Shown here in pieces: positions 19,034-28,404 of a stretch of DNA of 64,000 bases (the stretch's first letter is position 1; every line of letters starts with the position of its first letter). The notes under the pieces are model-generated. The model was not told the DNA's origin. It ran no database searches and saw nothing but the letters and a program-made list of their open reading frames with translations. Source of the DNA: Paenibacillus_E allorhizoplanae (lineage in GTDB: Bacteria > Bacillota > Bacilli > Paenibacillales > NBRC-103111); assembly GCF_927798215.1 (NCBI RefSeq), contig NZ_CAKMMW010000008.1, forward strand, positions 62,001 to 126,000. Reading direction: 5' to 3'. The position numbers and the translations under genes were made by a program.

Positions 19034-20224
19034 CTAGATAATATCGTAAAGTTTATATACTTCTTCCTCTGTACCCATTTGCTCTTCAGCAAGACTTTGT
19101 ATGAATGATTCCCTTAATTCGAATTGATTGATAAGCACTTCAATGCCCTTGCTAATACCAACGTCTGACATCTCCACAAGCAGGCCATTTACACCGTCCG
19201 TAATTTGATCCTTAGCAGATTCATAATTTGTTACTACAATGGGCTTATTCAGAATCTTAGCCTCATCGATAGCAATCGATTTCCCTTCGTATCTAGATGG
19301 TTGGACATACATATCTGCATTTTTGATGAAGGGATAAGGATTCTCTTGGATACCTAGCAGAATAAAAGTATCTTGAAGCTGCAGTGCCACAATCTGGTTC
19401 TCCAGTGCTTCTCTCTCCGCACCGTCGCCCAAAATGTACCATTTCACCTTGTAGCCTTGATTTACCAGCAAGGAACAGGCATTAATGGCCATATCGATCC
19501 CTTTTTCATGACTTAATCTAGCGACAGTAATAATATTCGTGAATTCACCATCGAATTTCTGTAAGACAGATGGCTCACGATTCGATTCGCTTTTGATAAT
19601 CCGAGGAGAAACAATATTTTGAATCACCGTGATGTTATCAGTTAACTCTGTGAAAGTTTCTTTCAGTGATCTTGCGCATTCTTCCGATACCGTAACTAGC
19701 TTGTCTAACTGCTTAAAGTAGGGCTCATCCATACTTGCAATCATCCCCGAGTCTGCATAATTCGTATGAATCCAGCCAATTTTCTTAGCAGCCTTCACAC
19801 GATCAACGATATAATAAATGGATGACTTCTCTAAGTAACCGATAGCAACGTCATATTCTCGATCCAGCGTACCGAATGATCTTTTCAAATATTCCCAAGA
19901 ATACTGTTCGGAACTTGCCGTATTTCTCACAAAACGGTTTAGTGCCGCAAACATGAGCCTAGCGTAAGCAAGCTTGAACTGGCGATGCGCTATCAACGTT
20001 GTTACTGATTTCGCAAGATGCTCGGCAAAAGCTGGGTGATGATAAGTAAGCGCCACAACCTGCACTTCTTTGGGTATTGCATTCATAAAGGCACCCGTCT
20101 TGCTAAATAACAGTAAATCTACCTCAAACCGTTGGTAATCGATTTGAGAGAGCAAATTGATTAGACTTTTCTGCCCGCCTCCAGCCAATAAGCTGGGTAT
20201 AACAAATAATAACTTTTTCTTCAT
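19034..20224 (-). CDS. Family 4 glycosyltransferase (EPS operon 2, paralogue B)
   Basis: About 396 residues, starting MKKKLLFVIPSLLAGGGQKS. I chose this ATG because GAGGGATACG lies before it; a longer reading from an upstream Met would run into the pyruvyltransferase gene. The donor half carries TVARLSHEKGIDMA and YVQPSRYEGKSIAIDEAKIL, nearly the same as in paralogue A. Notable is GGGQKS in place of the common GGAEK acceptor-side motif. It adds a sugar to the EPS repeat unit; the linkage is unknown. Confidence 0.88.
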   Translation of the reverse strand: MKKKLLFVIPSLLAGGGQKSLINLLSQIDYQRFEVDLLLFSKTGAFMNAIPKEVQVVALTYHHPAFAEHLAKSVTTLIAHRQFKLAYARLMFAALNRFVRNTASSEQYSWEYLKRSFGTLDREYDVAIGYLEKSSIYYIVDRVKAAKKIGWIHTNYADSGMIASMDEPYFKQLDKLVTVSEECARSLKETFTELTDNITVIQNIVSPRIIKSESNREPSVLQKFDGEFTNIITVARLSHEKGIDMAINACSLLVNQGYKVKWYILGDGAEREALENQIVALQLQDTFILLGIQENPYPFIKNADMYVQPSRYEGKSIAIDEAKILNKPIVVTNYESAKDQITDGVNGLLVEMSDVGISKGIEVLINQFELRESFIQSLAEEQMGTEEEVYKLYDII

Positions 20225-20247
20225 CGTATCCCTCATATAGGCCAGCA

Positions 20248-21408
20248 TTATTGGAATAATTCATCTAAGTGCTCCACCGCTTTATAAGACATCTGCTTCA
20301 TATGGGGGATGGCAACTTGCAATTTTCGCTTAATTTCATCTTCTTCAGCAACCATCTCTTTAAATCCGCTAATCAACTTTGTGCTGTTTGACAGTTCCTT
20401 AAGATTCAAAACCAGCTTTTCTTCTCCAAAAAGATCTTTGGCAATCCCTTTTGATTTAATACTGTAACCTAGAACAAGTGTAGGTACATAATTGGAGTAG
20501 GCCGCAATTGTTGCATGGGTTCTTGCTCCAATGAAGAACCTCATTCTGGCGATATACCCCTTGTATTGTGTAGCGTTGAGATCATTTGGTAAAAGGATGA
20601 CTCGACCTGTATGTTTAAACTCTTCATAATACTTCTGCAAAATCTCGAAATCATTATTTCCCCCTTCAATAACATGGGGAGTCAACGCAATCGTCATATC
20701 TGTAGTCTCTATAATGTGCCGGATTAGGTCTCGTACCGCTTGTTGAGATTGTGGATTCTTGTCTGAAACCAATGGACTAAAATTAAGCCCTACTGTGTTC
20801 CCCGCCTGCCAACCGTCTGGTAAGTTTAATTCTTCTTTTTCCATGGTAAAAGCCGGGTCAGCGCACAATTTAACATTATTCAACCCCTTGCTCTTTAACA
20901 TTTCATACGTTAATGTTTCTCTTGCCAGTATGAGATCAAATAACTTCAAGTCTGCCAATTTTCGCTCCGACATATCTTCTGCACCTATAGAGCATCCCCA
21001 AAGCACTAGCTTTTTCCCTTGTGCTTTTACTCTTCGATTAATTTCATACCAGCCTGGCTGTTCGCCATAACAATAGTTATCCCCACCTATGGATAGGCAT
21101 ATATCCATCGAAGGAATATGTTTCACGATATTATTATTCATTTTACCCAGGGCGTAGGACTCATCGTTGAACAACTTGACATGGAGAGAGGAGCGCAGCC
21201 ATGTGAAGGAATACTTCTTGATTCTTTGGGAAGAACCATCATAAATCCCATCTAATTTCGTAATAAGCTGATCCGTCTCTGGTTTTGCTGAAGCTAGATA
21301 CACCTGAGCACCGTTGATTTTCTCCTTGATTAAACTCGTCGAGGAACGGACGATAGCCTCGCAACCACGATTCAAGCTGCCATTGTGTGCAAACATCAGT
21401 ATTCTCAT
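20248..21408 (-). CDS. Polysaccharide pyruvyl transferase family protein
   Basis: A 386-residue protein of the family that transfers pyruvate from phosphoenolpyruvate onto sugars as a ketal. Family features are the N-terminal HNGSLNRGCEAIVRSS, the SIGGDNYCYGEQ stretch near residue 107, and FFIGARTHATIAAYSNYVPTL near residue 290 with its conserved Arg-x-His. Pyruvylated EPS is acidic, fitting a xanthan-like polymer, and the PL8 lyase elsewhere in this window belongs to a group that prefers pyruvylated side chains. It lies in EPS operon 2 between a GT2 and a GT4. Confidence 0.85.
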   Translation of the reverse strand: MRILMFAHNGSLNRGCEAIVRSSTSLIKEKINGAQVYLASAKPETDQLITKLDGIYDGSSQRIKKYSFTWLRSSLHVKLFNDESYALGKMNNNIVKHIPSMDICLSIGGDNYCYGEQPGWYEINRRVKAQGKKLVLWGCSIGAEDMSERKLADLKLFDLILARETLTYEMLKSKGLNNVKLCADPAFTMEKEELNLPDGWQAGNTVGLNFSPLVSDKNPQSQQAVRDLIRHIIETTDMTIALTPHVIEGGNNDFEILQKYYEEFKHTGRVILLPNDLNATQYKGYIARMRFFIGARTHATIAAYSNYVPTLVLGYSIKSKGIAKDLFGEEKLVLNLKELSNSTKLISGFKEMVAEEDEIKRKLQVAIPHMKQMSYKAVEHLDELFQ

Positions 21409-21424
21409 TCTTAATGCTCCTCCA

Positions 21425-22459
21425 TTATGTATTTCTCAACTTGCTATACGTTGTAGCACAATATAAGCCTAGTATGGATTTCCTCCGAATCATCTCCGCA
21501 ATAAACCGCTCGTAGCGGCTTAATGTTCCGGAAGCCTCATGATAGTAGTAGGGCAAAGCTTCCCTCACATCAGAATTTTTAATCATTCTATTCACATAGC
21601 GTAACCTTTCAGCAAGACCTACGTCTTTGGATGCTCTTAAATACATATTTATCGTAGCTATTACATTCGTGATAAGCTTAAATGAGCGTAATTGTTTTAG
21701 CTTTAGCGGGTCGATCTCATTCGTGTAAACACCTGTTAAATCTAACCTATATACATCAAGTGCTCTCTGAAAGTAATCTTTCTCCTTCATATTCCGAGTT
21801 GCACTTCCGATTACTGCACGATAGTTATAACCGGAATAGTCGAGATAGGTTACCCGTTTTGCATGTTTAAAGAATTGCATATTAAACATGCCATCTTCGC
21901 CTAATGCAACATTCCTTGGAAACTCTACTCCGAAATCAATAATGGCACTGCGCTTGTATAGCTTATTCCAAACCGTATTCAGCTGATCTGACTTCAAGAA
22001 ATAGGTCATAATTTCTCTCTCGATATAATCTCTCATGAGTACAATTCCTAGAGGAAAAGGAAACTTCGTTGTCACTTTACAACCTTCGAGCTCACACTCA
22101 AAGTTAGTGATCACCGCATCACAATCACCTTCAACGGCTGCACGATATAACGTGTCATACATGGATGCATCTATCGTATCATCCGCATCAACGAATCCGA
22201 TGTAGTCACCAGATGCTGCTTGCAGCCCAATATTCCTAGCCATACTTACACCTTGATTAGCTTGATTAATTAGCATTATTCGAGGATTTGATCTCATGTA
22301 AGCTTCAATTAACTCTTTACTGCCATCCTTGGAACCATCATTTACACAGATAACCTCAATATCTGAGAAGCTCTGATTCATTACAGACTCTAAGCAAGAA
22401 ATAATATAATTCTCCGCGTTATACACAGGAATTATGACACTTATCTTATGGTTTGCCAT
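21425..22459 (-). CDS. Family 2 glycosyltransferase (EPS operon 2)
   Basis: A 344-residue GT-A transferase starting ISVIIPVYNAENYI. It has VNDGSKDGS near residue 39 and DADDTID near residue 91, the expected nucleotide and metal sites. The C-terminal part is helical and basic. It follows the GT4 gene by two bases and precedes the pyruvyltransferase, consistent with one long transcript. Sugar specificity is unknown. Confidence 0.9.
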   Translation of the reverse strand: MANHKISVIIPVYNAENYIISCLESVMNQSFSDIEVICVNDGSKDGSKELIEAYMRSNPRIMLINQANQGVSMARNIGLQAASGDYIGFVDADDTIDASMYDTLYRAAVEGDCDAVITNFECELEGCKVTTKFPFPLGIVLMRDYIEREIMTYFLKSDQLNTVWNKLYKRSAIIDFGVEFPRNVALGEDGMFNMQFFKHAKRVTYLDYSGYNYRAVIGSATRNMKEKDYFQRALDVYRLDLTGVYTNEIDPLKLKQLRSFKLITNVIATINMYLRASKDVGLAERLRYVNRMIKNSDVREALPYYYHEASGTLSRYERFIAEMIRRKSILGLYCATTYSKLRNT

Positions 22460-22461
22460 TC

Positions 22462-23658
22462 TTAAATCACCCCGTATAGCTTCTCCAGCTCATATGAATT
22501 ACTGAAATTTTTCTCAAGCAAGTGATTCGCGAATCGCTCTCTGAGCTCCGAATTACGATACATCGTCTCAATACCAGCAGCGATTCCTTCTATACTCAGC
22601 TCACACATTAATCCCTCCGTACCATCCTCTATTTGACTGCTAGCTGTCGCATAGCTTGTTATCAATATCGGTTTACCGAGAATCTTGGCCTCTGTCACTG
22701 TGACCGCTTTTCCTTCATAACGTGACGGTTGCACATACACATCACACGCTTTGATATACGGATAAGGGTTTGTTTGCTTACCTAGTAGAAGAAAGCTTTC
22801 TTCCAACCTATTCTCGGATATCAGTTTCCGCAGCTCTGCCTCATATCCACCATATCCAACCACGAACCAGCGAATATTCGTAAGTCCTTTATCATGTAAT
22901 TGGCGTAAAGCTTGAATCGCCATGTCGAATCCCTTCACATAGGATAGTCTTCCAACAGATACGAGGGTGAACGCCCCTTGGTCAGCTTCAAATGCTGGCA
23001 ATGAAGCATCAGCCATTTTCTTGATGAAGTCAGGAGTAGTAATATTCTCGATCAAGGTAACCTTGTCATATAATGTAGGATAGGTTTTGAGGAATGCAGC
23101 TGTACAGGCATCTGAGATGGAGGCGATCGCATCAAACTTATTCCATACAGCAAGGTCGATGTGATTATCAATTTCAAGCTCGCTATAATCTGTATGGATC
23201 CAAGCCAACTTTTTCGCAGCAATGACTTTCGTGGCTACAATATCATGAGGCCAAGCATAGCTGATAGCTAGGTCATAGTGCTTTTGAATGGGGGGTAACA
23301 CGAAAGTTGTATATTTCAAATCTAGCTGCATTTGGATGTACCCTGGTCCTTCCTTCAGCTTTCTCCTTCTCGCCTTTAGACCAGCCACTGTTTTGCTCAG
23401 CGCCCTAATCAGCAATGCGGAGAAATGACCTTCCTTCATGCATTGTTTAACGGATTTCCTAAACACTGTATAGGCCGGCACCTCTGGCAGTACATGAACT
23501 TCAGGTGGTATTAGATGTAACAAATCACCGGAATGGTGACAGATGAAGACATCAACCTCATATTTCTCATAATTAAAGCTTTCCAGCATATTGATTAAGC
23601 TGCGCTCAACACCACCAATTTCCATATCAAACAATGAAATAAAAATTTTAGTTCGCAT
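22462..23658 (-). CDS. Family 4 glycosyltransferase (EPS operon 2, paralogue C)
   Basis: A 398-residue GT4 enzyme opening IFISLFDMEIGGVERSLINM. The donor site has SVGRLSYVKGFDMA near residue 231 and YVQPSRYEGKAVTVTEAKIL near residue 311, related to the two GT4 paralogues further along the operon. It overlaps the acyltransferase upstream by 11 bases, so the two are probably translated together. Confidence 0.88.
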   Translation of the reverse strand: MRTKIFISLFDMEIGGVERSLINMLESFNYEKYEVDVFICHHSGDLLHLIPPEVHVLPEVPAYTVFRKSVKQCMKEGHFSALLIRALSKTVAGLKARRRKLKEGPGYIQMQLDLKYTTFVLPPIQKHYDLAISYAWPHDIVATKVIAAKKLAWIHTDYSELEIDNHIDLAVWNKFDAIASISDACTAAFLKTYPTLYDKVTLIENITTPDFIKKMADASLPAFEADQGAFTLVSVGRLSYVKGFDMAIQALRQLHDKGLTNIRWFVVGYGGYEAELRKLISENRLEESFLLLGKQTNPYPYIKACDVYVQPSRYEGKAVTVTEAKILGKPILITSYATASSQIEDGTEGLMCELSIEGIAAGIETMYRNSELRERFANHLLEKNFSNSYELEKLYGVI

Positions 23659-24253
23659 AGGGAATGTAGCTCTTTTCTCTTTTATTTAAGAAAACGGTAT
23701 TCGCGGGGACTCGCCCTTTCACAACGCTTCCTGCTGCAATAACCGCGTTATCACCAATATACGTATCTCTCAAAATCACAACATTCGAACCAATCCAAAC
23801 GTTTTCTCCAATAATGACCTCCCCTTTCATGAGGTGCTCACCACCGAGATGCCTATAATTGTGATCATGATCATTGATACTTACGTTGGGGGCAATCTTG
23901 GATAATCGGCCAATCGTAATCCGGTTCGCACAGTTGATATGGCAGCTATCGTTAATAAACACCTTTTCACCAATGTGAAGCTCTCCATGATGGTCAACTC
24001 GTATACTCGTATGCTTTCGAATAAAGACGAATTTGCCGATATGGATCTTAGCATGCTTGCTGTACGCCTCAATTCGACTATTGGATTGCAAGGCGAAGAT
24101 GGAGGCTTTCATATTATTCCAATACAAGAGTGTGTTCACAAAAGCTCTAAGGATACCCATGAGATGTGAAGCATACATGAGAAACGTATGATACACCCCT
24201 CGGCCGCGACACTCTGCTATAAGCGTATTCATTACTTTTTTCAATAGACTCAT
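23648..24253 (-). CDS. Hexapeptide-repeat acyltransferase (second copy)
   Basis: A 201-residue protein with two N-terminal hydrophobic stretches, then a left-handed beta-helix with IGKFVFIRKHTSIR, HIGEKVFINDSCHINC, NRITIGRLSKIAPNVSINDHDH and VIGENVWIGSNVVILRDTYIG. The SINDHDH segment places a catalytic His, as in maltose/NodL/WbbJ-type acetyltransferases. It would acetylate an EPS sugar. Four-base overlap with the GT32 gene upstream indicates coupled translation. Confidence 0.85.
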   Translation of the reverse strand: MSLLKKVMNTLIAECRGRGVYHTFLMYASHLMGILRAFVNTLLYWNNMKASIFALQSNSRIEAYSKHAKIHIGKFVFIRKHTSIRVDHHGELHIGEKVFINDSCHINCANRITIGRLSKIAPNVSINDHDHNYRHLGGEHLMKGEVIIGENVWIGSNVVILRDTYIGDNAVIAAGSVVKGRVPANTVFLNKREKSYIPYAN

Positions 24254-24972
24254 TTGAGATACCCTCTTATCCTGGCAATATTATGTCCGCCGATAAGTCT
24301 AGCCAGCAGCATTTTCAACTGACCTTTTCGTCTTTCCTTAGGAGGAAGCCAGCTTTTGTAGAAGTGATGCATAGCATAGGTATTCGGTGTTTTGAACGTT
24401 TGACAGTTAATATAATCGTAGGGGGAGAAGTACGTTTGGGGGTAAAATGTGCCTAAATTCGGTAGCTCCTGAAGCAGTCCATCAGGCTCTAATCCCCTCT
24501 CCGTTAATAGTCGCGTAATCACGGCTACGTTGGTCAGAGAATCGAAACTCCCATTCGCACGAATAAATGTTTTCTGTTCATATGATTCTAAGAACAGCTG
24601 GATAAGCTTATTTCCCTTCATCGCGCCAATCGTGCTTGTAGCAATAAAGTTCGCCTGTTCAAAACCCCAGAAGGATTCATGATGCAACAAATCATCGAAA
24701 GGTCGAAATACTTCCACATCTGTATCCAAATAAATCCCCCCCATATGATACAGAGCGTGCACGCGTGCATAATCACTTACGAACGCGAATTTGCCAGCAG
24801 CATACGCCTCTTTGGTATATGGATGCCGGTAAATGTCAAAATTTCGTTCATTCCACTCTATGATCTGATAGTCTGCAAGATGCAATTGCCAACTCGCTAA
24901 ACATCGCTTTACGATTTCCGGTTTTTCCTTTCCGCCGAACCAACAATAATGAATAATTTTAGGAATGCCCAT
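24250..24972 (-). CDS. Family 32 glycosyltransferase (OCH1/capsular type), first gene of EPS operon 2
   Basis: A 240-residue transferase. IPKIIHYCWFGG at the N-terminus and the metal-binding DTD at residues 83-85 within GGIYLDTDVEVF are the GT32 signature. Members often transfer mannose, galactose or GlcNAc in capsule synthesis. It is the first gene downstream of a strong operator-covered promoter, with an 88-base leader that contains a second SinR-like box. Confidence 0.88.
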   Translation of the reverse strand: MGIPKIIHYCWFGGKEKPEIVKRCLASWQLHLADYQIIEWNERNFDIYRHPYTKEAYAAGKFAFVSDYARVHALYHMGGIYLDTDVEVFRPFDDLLHHESFWGFEQANFIATSTIGAMKGNKLIQLFLESYEQKTFIRANGSFDSLTNVAVITRLLTERGLEPDGLLQELPNLGTFYPQTYFSPYDYINCQTFKTPNTYAMHHFYKSWLPPKERRKGQLKMLLARLIGGHNIARIRGYLK

Positions 24973-25002
24973 ATCGCAAGCTCCTTAAGAATAATCACAA
25001 AT

Positions 25003-25018
25003 TTTCTTTATAAAGAAC
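25003..25018. promoter_or_regulatory. SinR-like operator box, leader of EPS operon 2
   Basis: TTTCTTTATAAAGAAC, one mismatch from the perfect palindrome, downstream of the promoter and 31 bases from the first start codon. Confidence 0.65.
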
Positions 25019-25060
25019 AATAAAGGCGAAGTAATTCGAAATTATTCGCTCTTAATTCTA

Positions 25061-25089
25061 ATAATAGTTCTTTATAGAGAACATGTCAA
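25061..25089 (-). promoter_or_regulatory. Promoter of EPS operon 2
   Basis: Consensus -35 TTGACA (25089-25084), 17-base spacer, -10 TATTAT (25066-25061) on the minus strand. The spacer is a complete SinR-like palindrome. Confidence 0.8.
25067..25082. promoter_or_regulatory. SinR-like operator box in the EPS operon 2 promoter spacer
   Basis: GTTCTTTATAGAGAAC, identical to box 4 at the EPS operon 1 promoter including its flank. Confidence 0.75.
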
Positions 25090-25108
25090 CATAAGACTTT
25101 CTTCCTAT

Positions 25109-26305
25109 TTACGTCGGTGCTGTTTGCTTCTTCGTTCTTCTCCAGGCCCATAGGAAGGGGCGCAAAGGGAAGTACAGGAACTGTGCATACTTAGGCAAAG
25201 GTAAGGTTTCTACGTCCTCTGGATAGGGATACATAAAGCTCAGAACGAACAATACTTTATTCCAATTCGACATAAGCGCGAATAAATGGCGTTTATGATA
25301 CTTGGATACATCCTCAGGTACAGGATCGGTATGGAGATTGATCATCTGGCGGATGTAGAAGATAGCCCCTTGGGCTAAACGCCTTCCGCGATTTCCTTTG
25401 GTGAGCAATCCCAGTTCTTCAGTTAGCGGTGTTTGCAACAACTGCGCTGCTAACGTTAGTGCTTGGGTCCCAATTTGAAGGATACCATTGGTCTGGAGTT
25501 GCTTGAACAGGATGGCCGTATCTAGATCTTGCCTCAGCATACGATCTATATCAACTAACCATCGAAGTCTTGACCAGCCATGTCGTGCGCCGTGGGTGGC
25601 CAGAAACGAAAATAAATCCTCTCTCCCTAAATAATGGACAGGACTGCTCGTGATCGTGCTTATCCTTTTCCTTTCCCATAGTTCATTAAAGCTTGGCTCT
25701 TTCGCTGGGCCAGGACCTAGTCGCCAATGTACTTCTACCGTAGTGCGTTTCTCTGCATGGTAAAATGTGATGTGATGATGCCGCCACTTCCAATCATTAA
25801 GTACGGTTAGTGGGTATTCAATTTTCACATAATTAAGCTTACAGAGTAGTTCTTCTACTCGCTCTAAATCGTCCATAGGTACCATAATGTCAAGATCGCG
25901 CGAGGTTCGAAGGGACAGATCACCATACAGGTCCGCAGCAAGAACAGGCCCCTTCAGCACGAGTGAGCGAATCATTTGAGCTGCAAAAGACTTGCTCAAC
26001 TGCTCCATCTCTGCACTTAAATGCAGCATTTGAAAGGCATTTATCTGATATTGCTTACGCAAAGCTTCTAAGACAAAGGCCGGAACCCCCATTTCCTTCT
26101 TATCCTGGAGTTTCCTGTACAGATCAGGATACACCCGATGATGCAAGGTTAGCTGAAGGAACAAGTCCCAGTCCAGCTCCTCCAACCAATCCTGTGGGAT
26201 GGCCGTACATTCCTCTCCATTTTGACCACTAGTTATAAGCATGAGAAGTACCTTTAATTCTTTTGGAAACTGTGACACATCTAATCGAAAATCGGTATCC
26301 ACCAT
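25109..26305 (-). CDS. Nucleotidyltransferase family protein of the lasso peptide operon
   Basis: About 398 residues. The motif KGPVLAADLYGD followed by RTSRDLDIMVP near residue 127 is the NTase-fold metal site (D-x-D) of the NTP_transf_5 group. Such genes recur in paeninodin-type lasso clusters; the homologue in the pseudomycoidin cluster is reported to attach hexose to the phosphorylated peptide tail. It is the last gene of the lasso operon, 53 bases after the exporter. I used the ATG preceded by AAGGTGAGTC instead of a GTG three codons earlier. A second, shorter relative lies at 32453. Confidence 0.8.
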   Translation of the reverse strand: MVDTDFRLDVSQFPKELKVLLMLITSGQNGEECTAIPQDWLEELDWDLFLQLTLHHRVYPDLYRKLQDKKEMGVPAFVLEALRKQYQINAFQMLHLSAEMEQLSKSFAAQMIRSLVLKGPVLAADLYGDLSLRTSRDLDIMVPMDDLERVEELLCKLNYVKIEYPLTVLNDWKWRHHHITFYHAEKRTTVEVHWRLGPGPAKEPSFNELWERKRISTITSSPVHYLGREDLFSFLATHGARHGWSRLRWLVDIDRMLRQDLDTAILFKQLQTNGILQIGTQALTLAAQLLQTPLTEELGLLTKGNRGRRLAQGAIFYIRQMINLHTDPVPEDVSKYHKRHLFALMSNWNKVLFVLSFMYPYPEDVETLPLPKYAQFLYFPLRPFLWAWRRTKKQTAPT

Positions 26306-26358
26306 ATGACTCACCTTAGCCCCCTATTCCTCTCATACCCGCATGCGATCCCCTCACG

Positions 26359-28167
26359 CTAACCATGAGGCATAACGACAACTTGTTGTTCTAGCAAATG
26401 ATTCAGCAAGCTCTTTTTTTCATTGGCCAGTTGATTAAACTTACCTTTCTGAACAACAGTTCCTTGATCCACGACAATGACTTGATCGGCATTACGGATC
26501 GTCGACAAGCGATGCGCGATGACTATGATCGTCATTTTACCCTTTAATTGATCTAACGCTGCTAGAATTTTCGCTTCATTCTCCGTATCGAGTGCACTCG
26601 AAGCTTCATCCAAAACTAGGATGGACGTTTTACGCAGGATGGCTCTCGCCAGAACAAGACGTTGCCGCTCTCCACCAGAAAGTCTAACACCGCGGTCTCC
26701 GATCAGCGTATCCAATCCTTGCGGGAGACGTTTCACAAATTCTGCAGAAATTGAAAATTCTAATGCCTCCCAGATTTCTTCTTCCGTTGCTTGTGGCTTA
26801 ATCATCAATAAGTTCTCTCTAATACTGCCGTTAAACAGAAATGGATCCTGTGGAACATAACTAATGGCTTGCCGGAAGGAGAGTAAGTTTTCGCTGGTGA
26901 GTGGTACCCCGTCGATACAGATTTGACCTTTCTCTGGCTGAAGGAGCCCCATGACGATATCAATCAATGTGCTTTTCCCTGCACCAGAACGTCCCACAAT
27001 GGCAGTTGTTTGGTTAGCCGGAATATGCACTTGGATATTTTCAAGCTGATAGATAGATTCTTGCTTATTGTAGCGGAAGTAGATTTGCTTACATTCTATG
27101 CCCTGATTAACCGACATGGGTACGATGTATTTTGCCGACTTCTCCGCATCTTCAAACTCCTTGGCATTCTTACTATCCTCTTGCAAGCGAAGAATCGATT
27201 GGAAAGCTGGGACGCAAGAAGCAATTTGCTCCAAACTAGATTGAATCCCTGTAAATCTCGGCCATAATCTCGAGAAAATCAAAACTATTAATAAGAGTTG
27301 ACTGGGCTGTGCCTTAAATAATTGGATTGAAACATAAATAAGAGAAGCAATGAGCAAGGTTGATGTAATCTTGTAGAAGGTTTGTGAAGCATTTTTTAAT
27401 TTGTTCATTTTGAGTTGTTCCGCCACAACGCGTTCGCACCAAGTCCGCAACCAAGCATAGCGGGATGCTTCTAAAGAATTGCTTTTAATATCTTTAATCC
27501 CGTTAAATTGGTCGGTAATTCCACCTAGATAACTTTGTGCAATTTCCATGGACTCGTTCCCAACCATTCTTGACTTCTTAATAAAACGCCTTGAGAACAA
27601 AGCTATAATAAAGCCAGCAGCTAAGACGAATACCGTAATCTTTGGTGAAAGCCAAAAGGCAATACCCAGTTGAATAGCTGTGAAAATAACAGATGTCAGC
27701 AGCTGAAGTAAGAGATTCGTCCCTCTCACAAGATGTGAAATTTCTTCCGTTAAGGAATTTATGAGATCTGATTTTCTCTTACTAACAAAAAAAGCCCAAT
27801 TCGCCTGCAGTAAAGAGCGATAGGTTTCCATACGAATCTGGTTGGTGAAGCCCATAATAATACGCAAGTTTCGTTGATTTAAATTTTGCTGAATGAGTGT
27901 TTGTGAGATAATCATCCCCGCGTAAGCACCTAACAGCAGGAGTAAACTCCATTTCGCAGGCAAATCCTGCAAAAAGCCAAAAATATGCTGTAACGTACTG
28001 GAACCTGAACTTATGCTAAGTACACCACTTAGACTGATCAACGGGATTAAGAGTAAGACGCCTGCCCCTTCCAGCAAACTAACCAGAACCATGCCTATCA
28101 CATTGATATATAAAATCTTTCCTGCAAATACGTGTAGCTTTCTTGAAAAATATAAGAGCTGCTTCAC
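26359..28167 (-). CDS. ABC transporter of the lasso peptide operon (D protein)
   Basis: A 602-residue half-transporter with an N-terminal six-helix membrane domain and a C-terminal ATPase. Walker A is IVGRSGAGKST near residue 390, the signature LSGGERQRLVLARAIL near residue 498, and Walker B ILVLDEASSALD after it. Such exporters secrete the mature lasso peptide and often give self-immunity. No C39 peptidase domain is present, so leader removal must be done by the B proteins. The start is GTG after AGGGGGATT. It follows precursor 2 and its hairpin. Confidence 0.9.
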   Translation of the reverse strand: MKQLLYFSRKLHVFAGKILYINVIGMVLVSLLEGAGVLLLIPLISLSGVLSISSGSSTLQHIFGFLQDLPAKWSLLLLLGAYAGMIISQTLIQQNLNQRNLRIIMGFTNQIRMETYRSLLQANWAFFVSKRKSDLINSLTEEISHLVRGTNLLLQLLTSVIFTAIQLGIAFWLSPKITVFVLAAGFIIALFSRRFIKKSRMVGNESMEIAQSYLGGITDQFNGIKDIKSNSLEASRYAWLRTWCERVVAEQLKMNKLKNASQTFYKITSTLLIASLIYVSIQLFKAQPSQLLLIVLIFSRLWPRFTGIQSSLEQIASCVPAFQSILRLQEDSKNAKEFEDAEKSAKYIVPMSVNQGIECKQIYFRYNKQESIYQLENIQVHIPANQTTAIVGRSGAGKSTLIDIVMGLLQPEKGQICIDGVPLTSENLLSFRQAISYVPQDPFLFNGSIRENLLMIKPQATEEEIWEALEFSISAEFVKRLPQGLDTLIGDRGVRLSGGERQRLVLARAILRKTSILVLDEASSALDTENEAKILAALDQLKGKMTIIVIAHRLSTIRNADQVIVVDQGTVVQKGKFNQLANEKKSLLNHLLEQQVVVMPHG

Positions 28168-28217
28168 CGCAAATCCCCCTAAATAACCTGATCTTCCCTT
28201 GTGAGAATGTGTAGTAA

Positions 28218-28247
28218 AGCCCTTATACAGAGTATTGTATAAGGGCT
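28218..28247. terminator. Hairpin after lasso precursor 2
   Basis: Stem AGCCCTTATAC/GTATAAGGGCT with an 8-base loop. The following T-tract is weak, so it probably attenuates or stabilises the short precursor mRNA. Its CCCTTATAC arm is the same as in the hairpin after precursor 1. Confidence 0.7.
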
Positions 28248-28274
28248 CTAAATCCTTTATGTAGTAGTCAGATC

Positions 28275-28400
28275 CTAGCTAGGCCCCATTAAAATAGGAA
28301 GGCCGAAAAAAGATAGATCAACACGCTCGTCCGGCTCTCCAGCCATCGTCATGCTAAGATCAAGAGTTTCCAACTCTGGTTTTTGCCATTGTTTTTGCAT
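28275..28400 (-). CDS. Lasso peptide precursor 2 (paeninodin family)
   Basis: A 41-residue precursor. The leader opens MQKQWQKPELETLDLSMTM, with the W-x2-P-x-L recognition pattern for the PqqD-like B1 protein and Thr at position -2. The proposed core starts AGEPDERVD at residue 20. Asp at core position 9 would form the ring with the N-terminal amine, and the 22-residue core ends in MGPS with a C-terminal Ser, the residue phosphorylated by PadeK-type kinases. The start lies four bases after the stop of the B2 gene, whose stop codon is inside the GGGAGGTGA ribosome site. A longer upstream reading overlaps B2 and is rejected. The core differs sharply from precursor 1, so the operon likely makes two products. 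Confidence 0.88.
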   Translation of the reverse strand: MQKQWQKPELETLDLSMTMAGEPDERVDLSFFGLPILMGPS

Positions 28401-28404
28401 AGAA

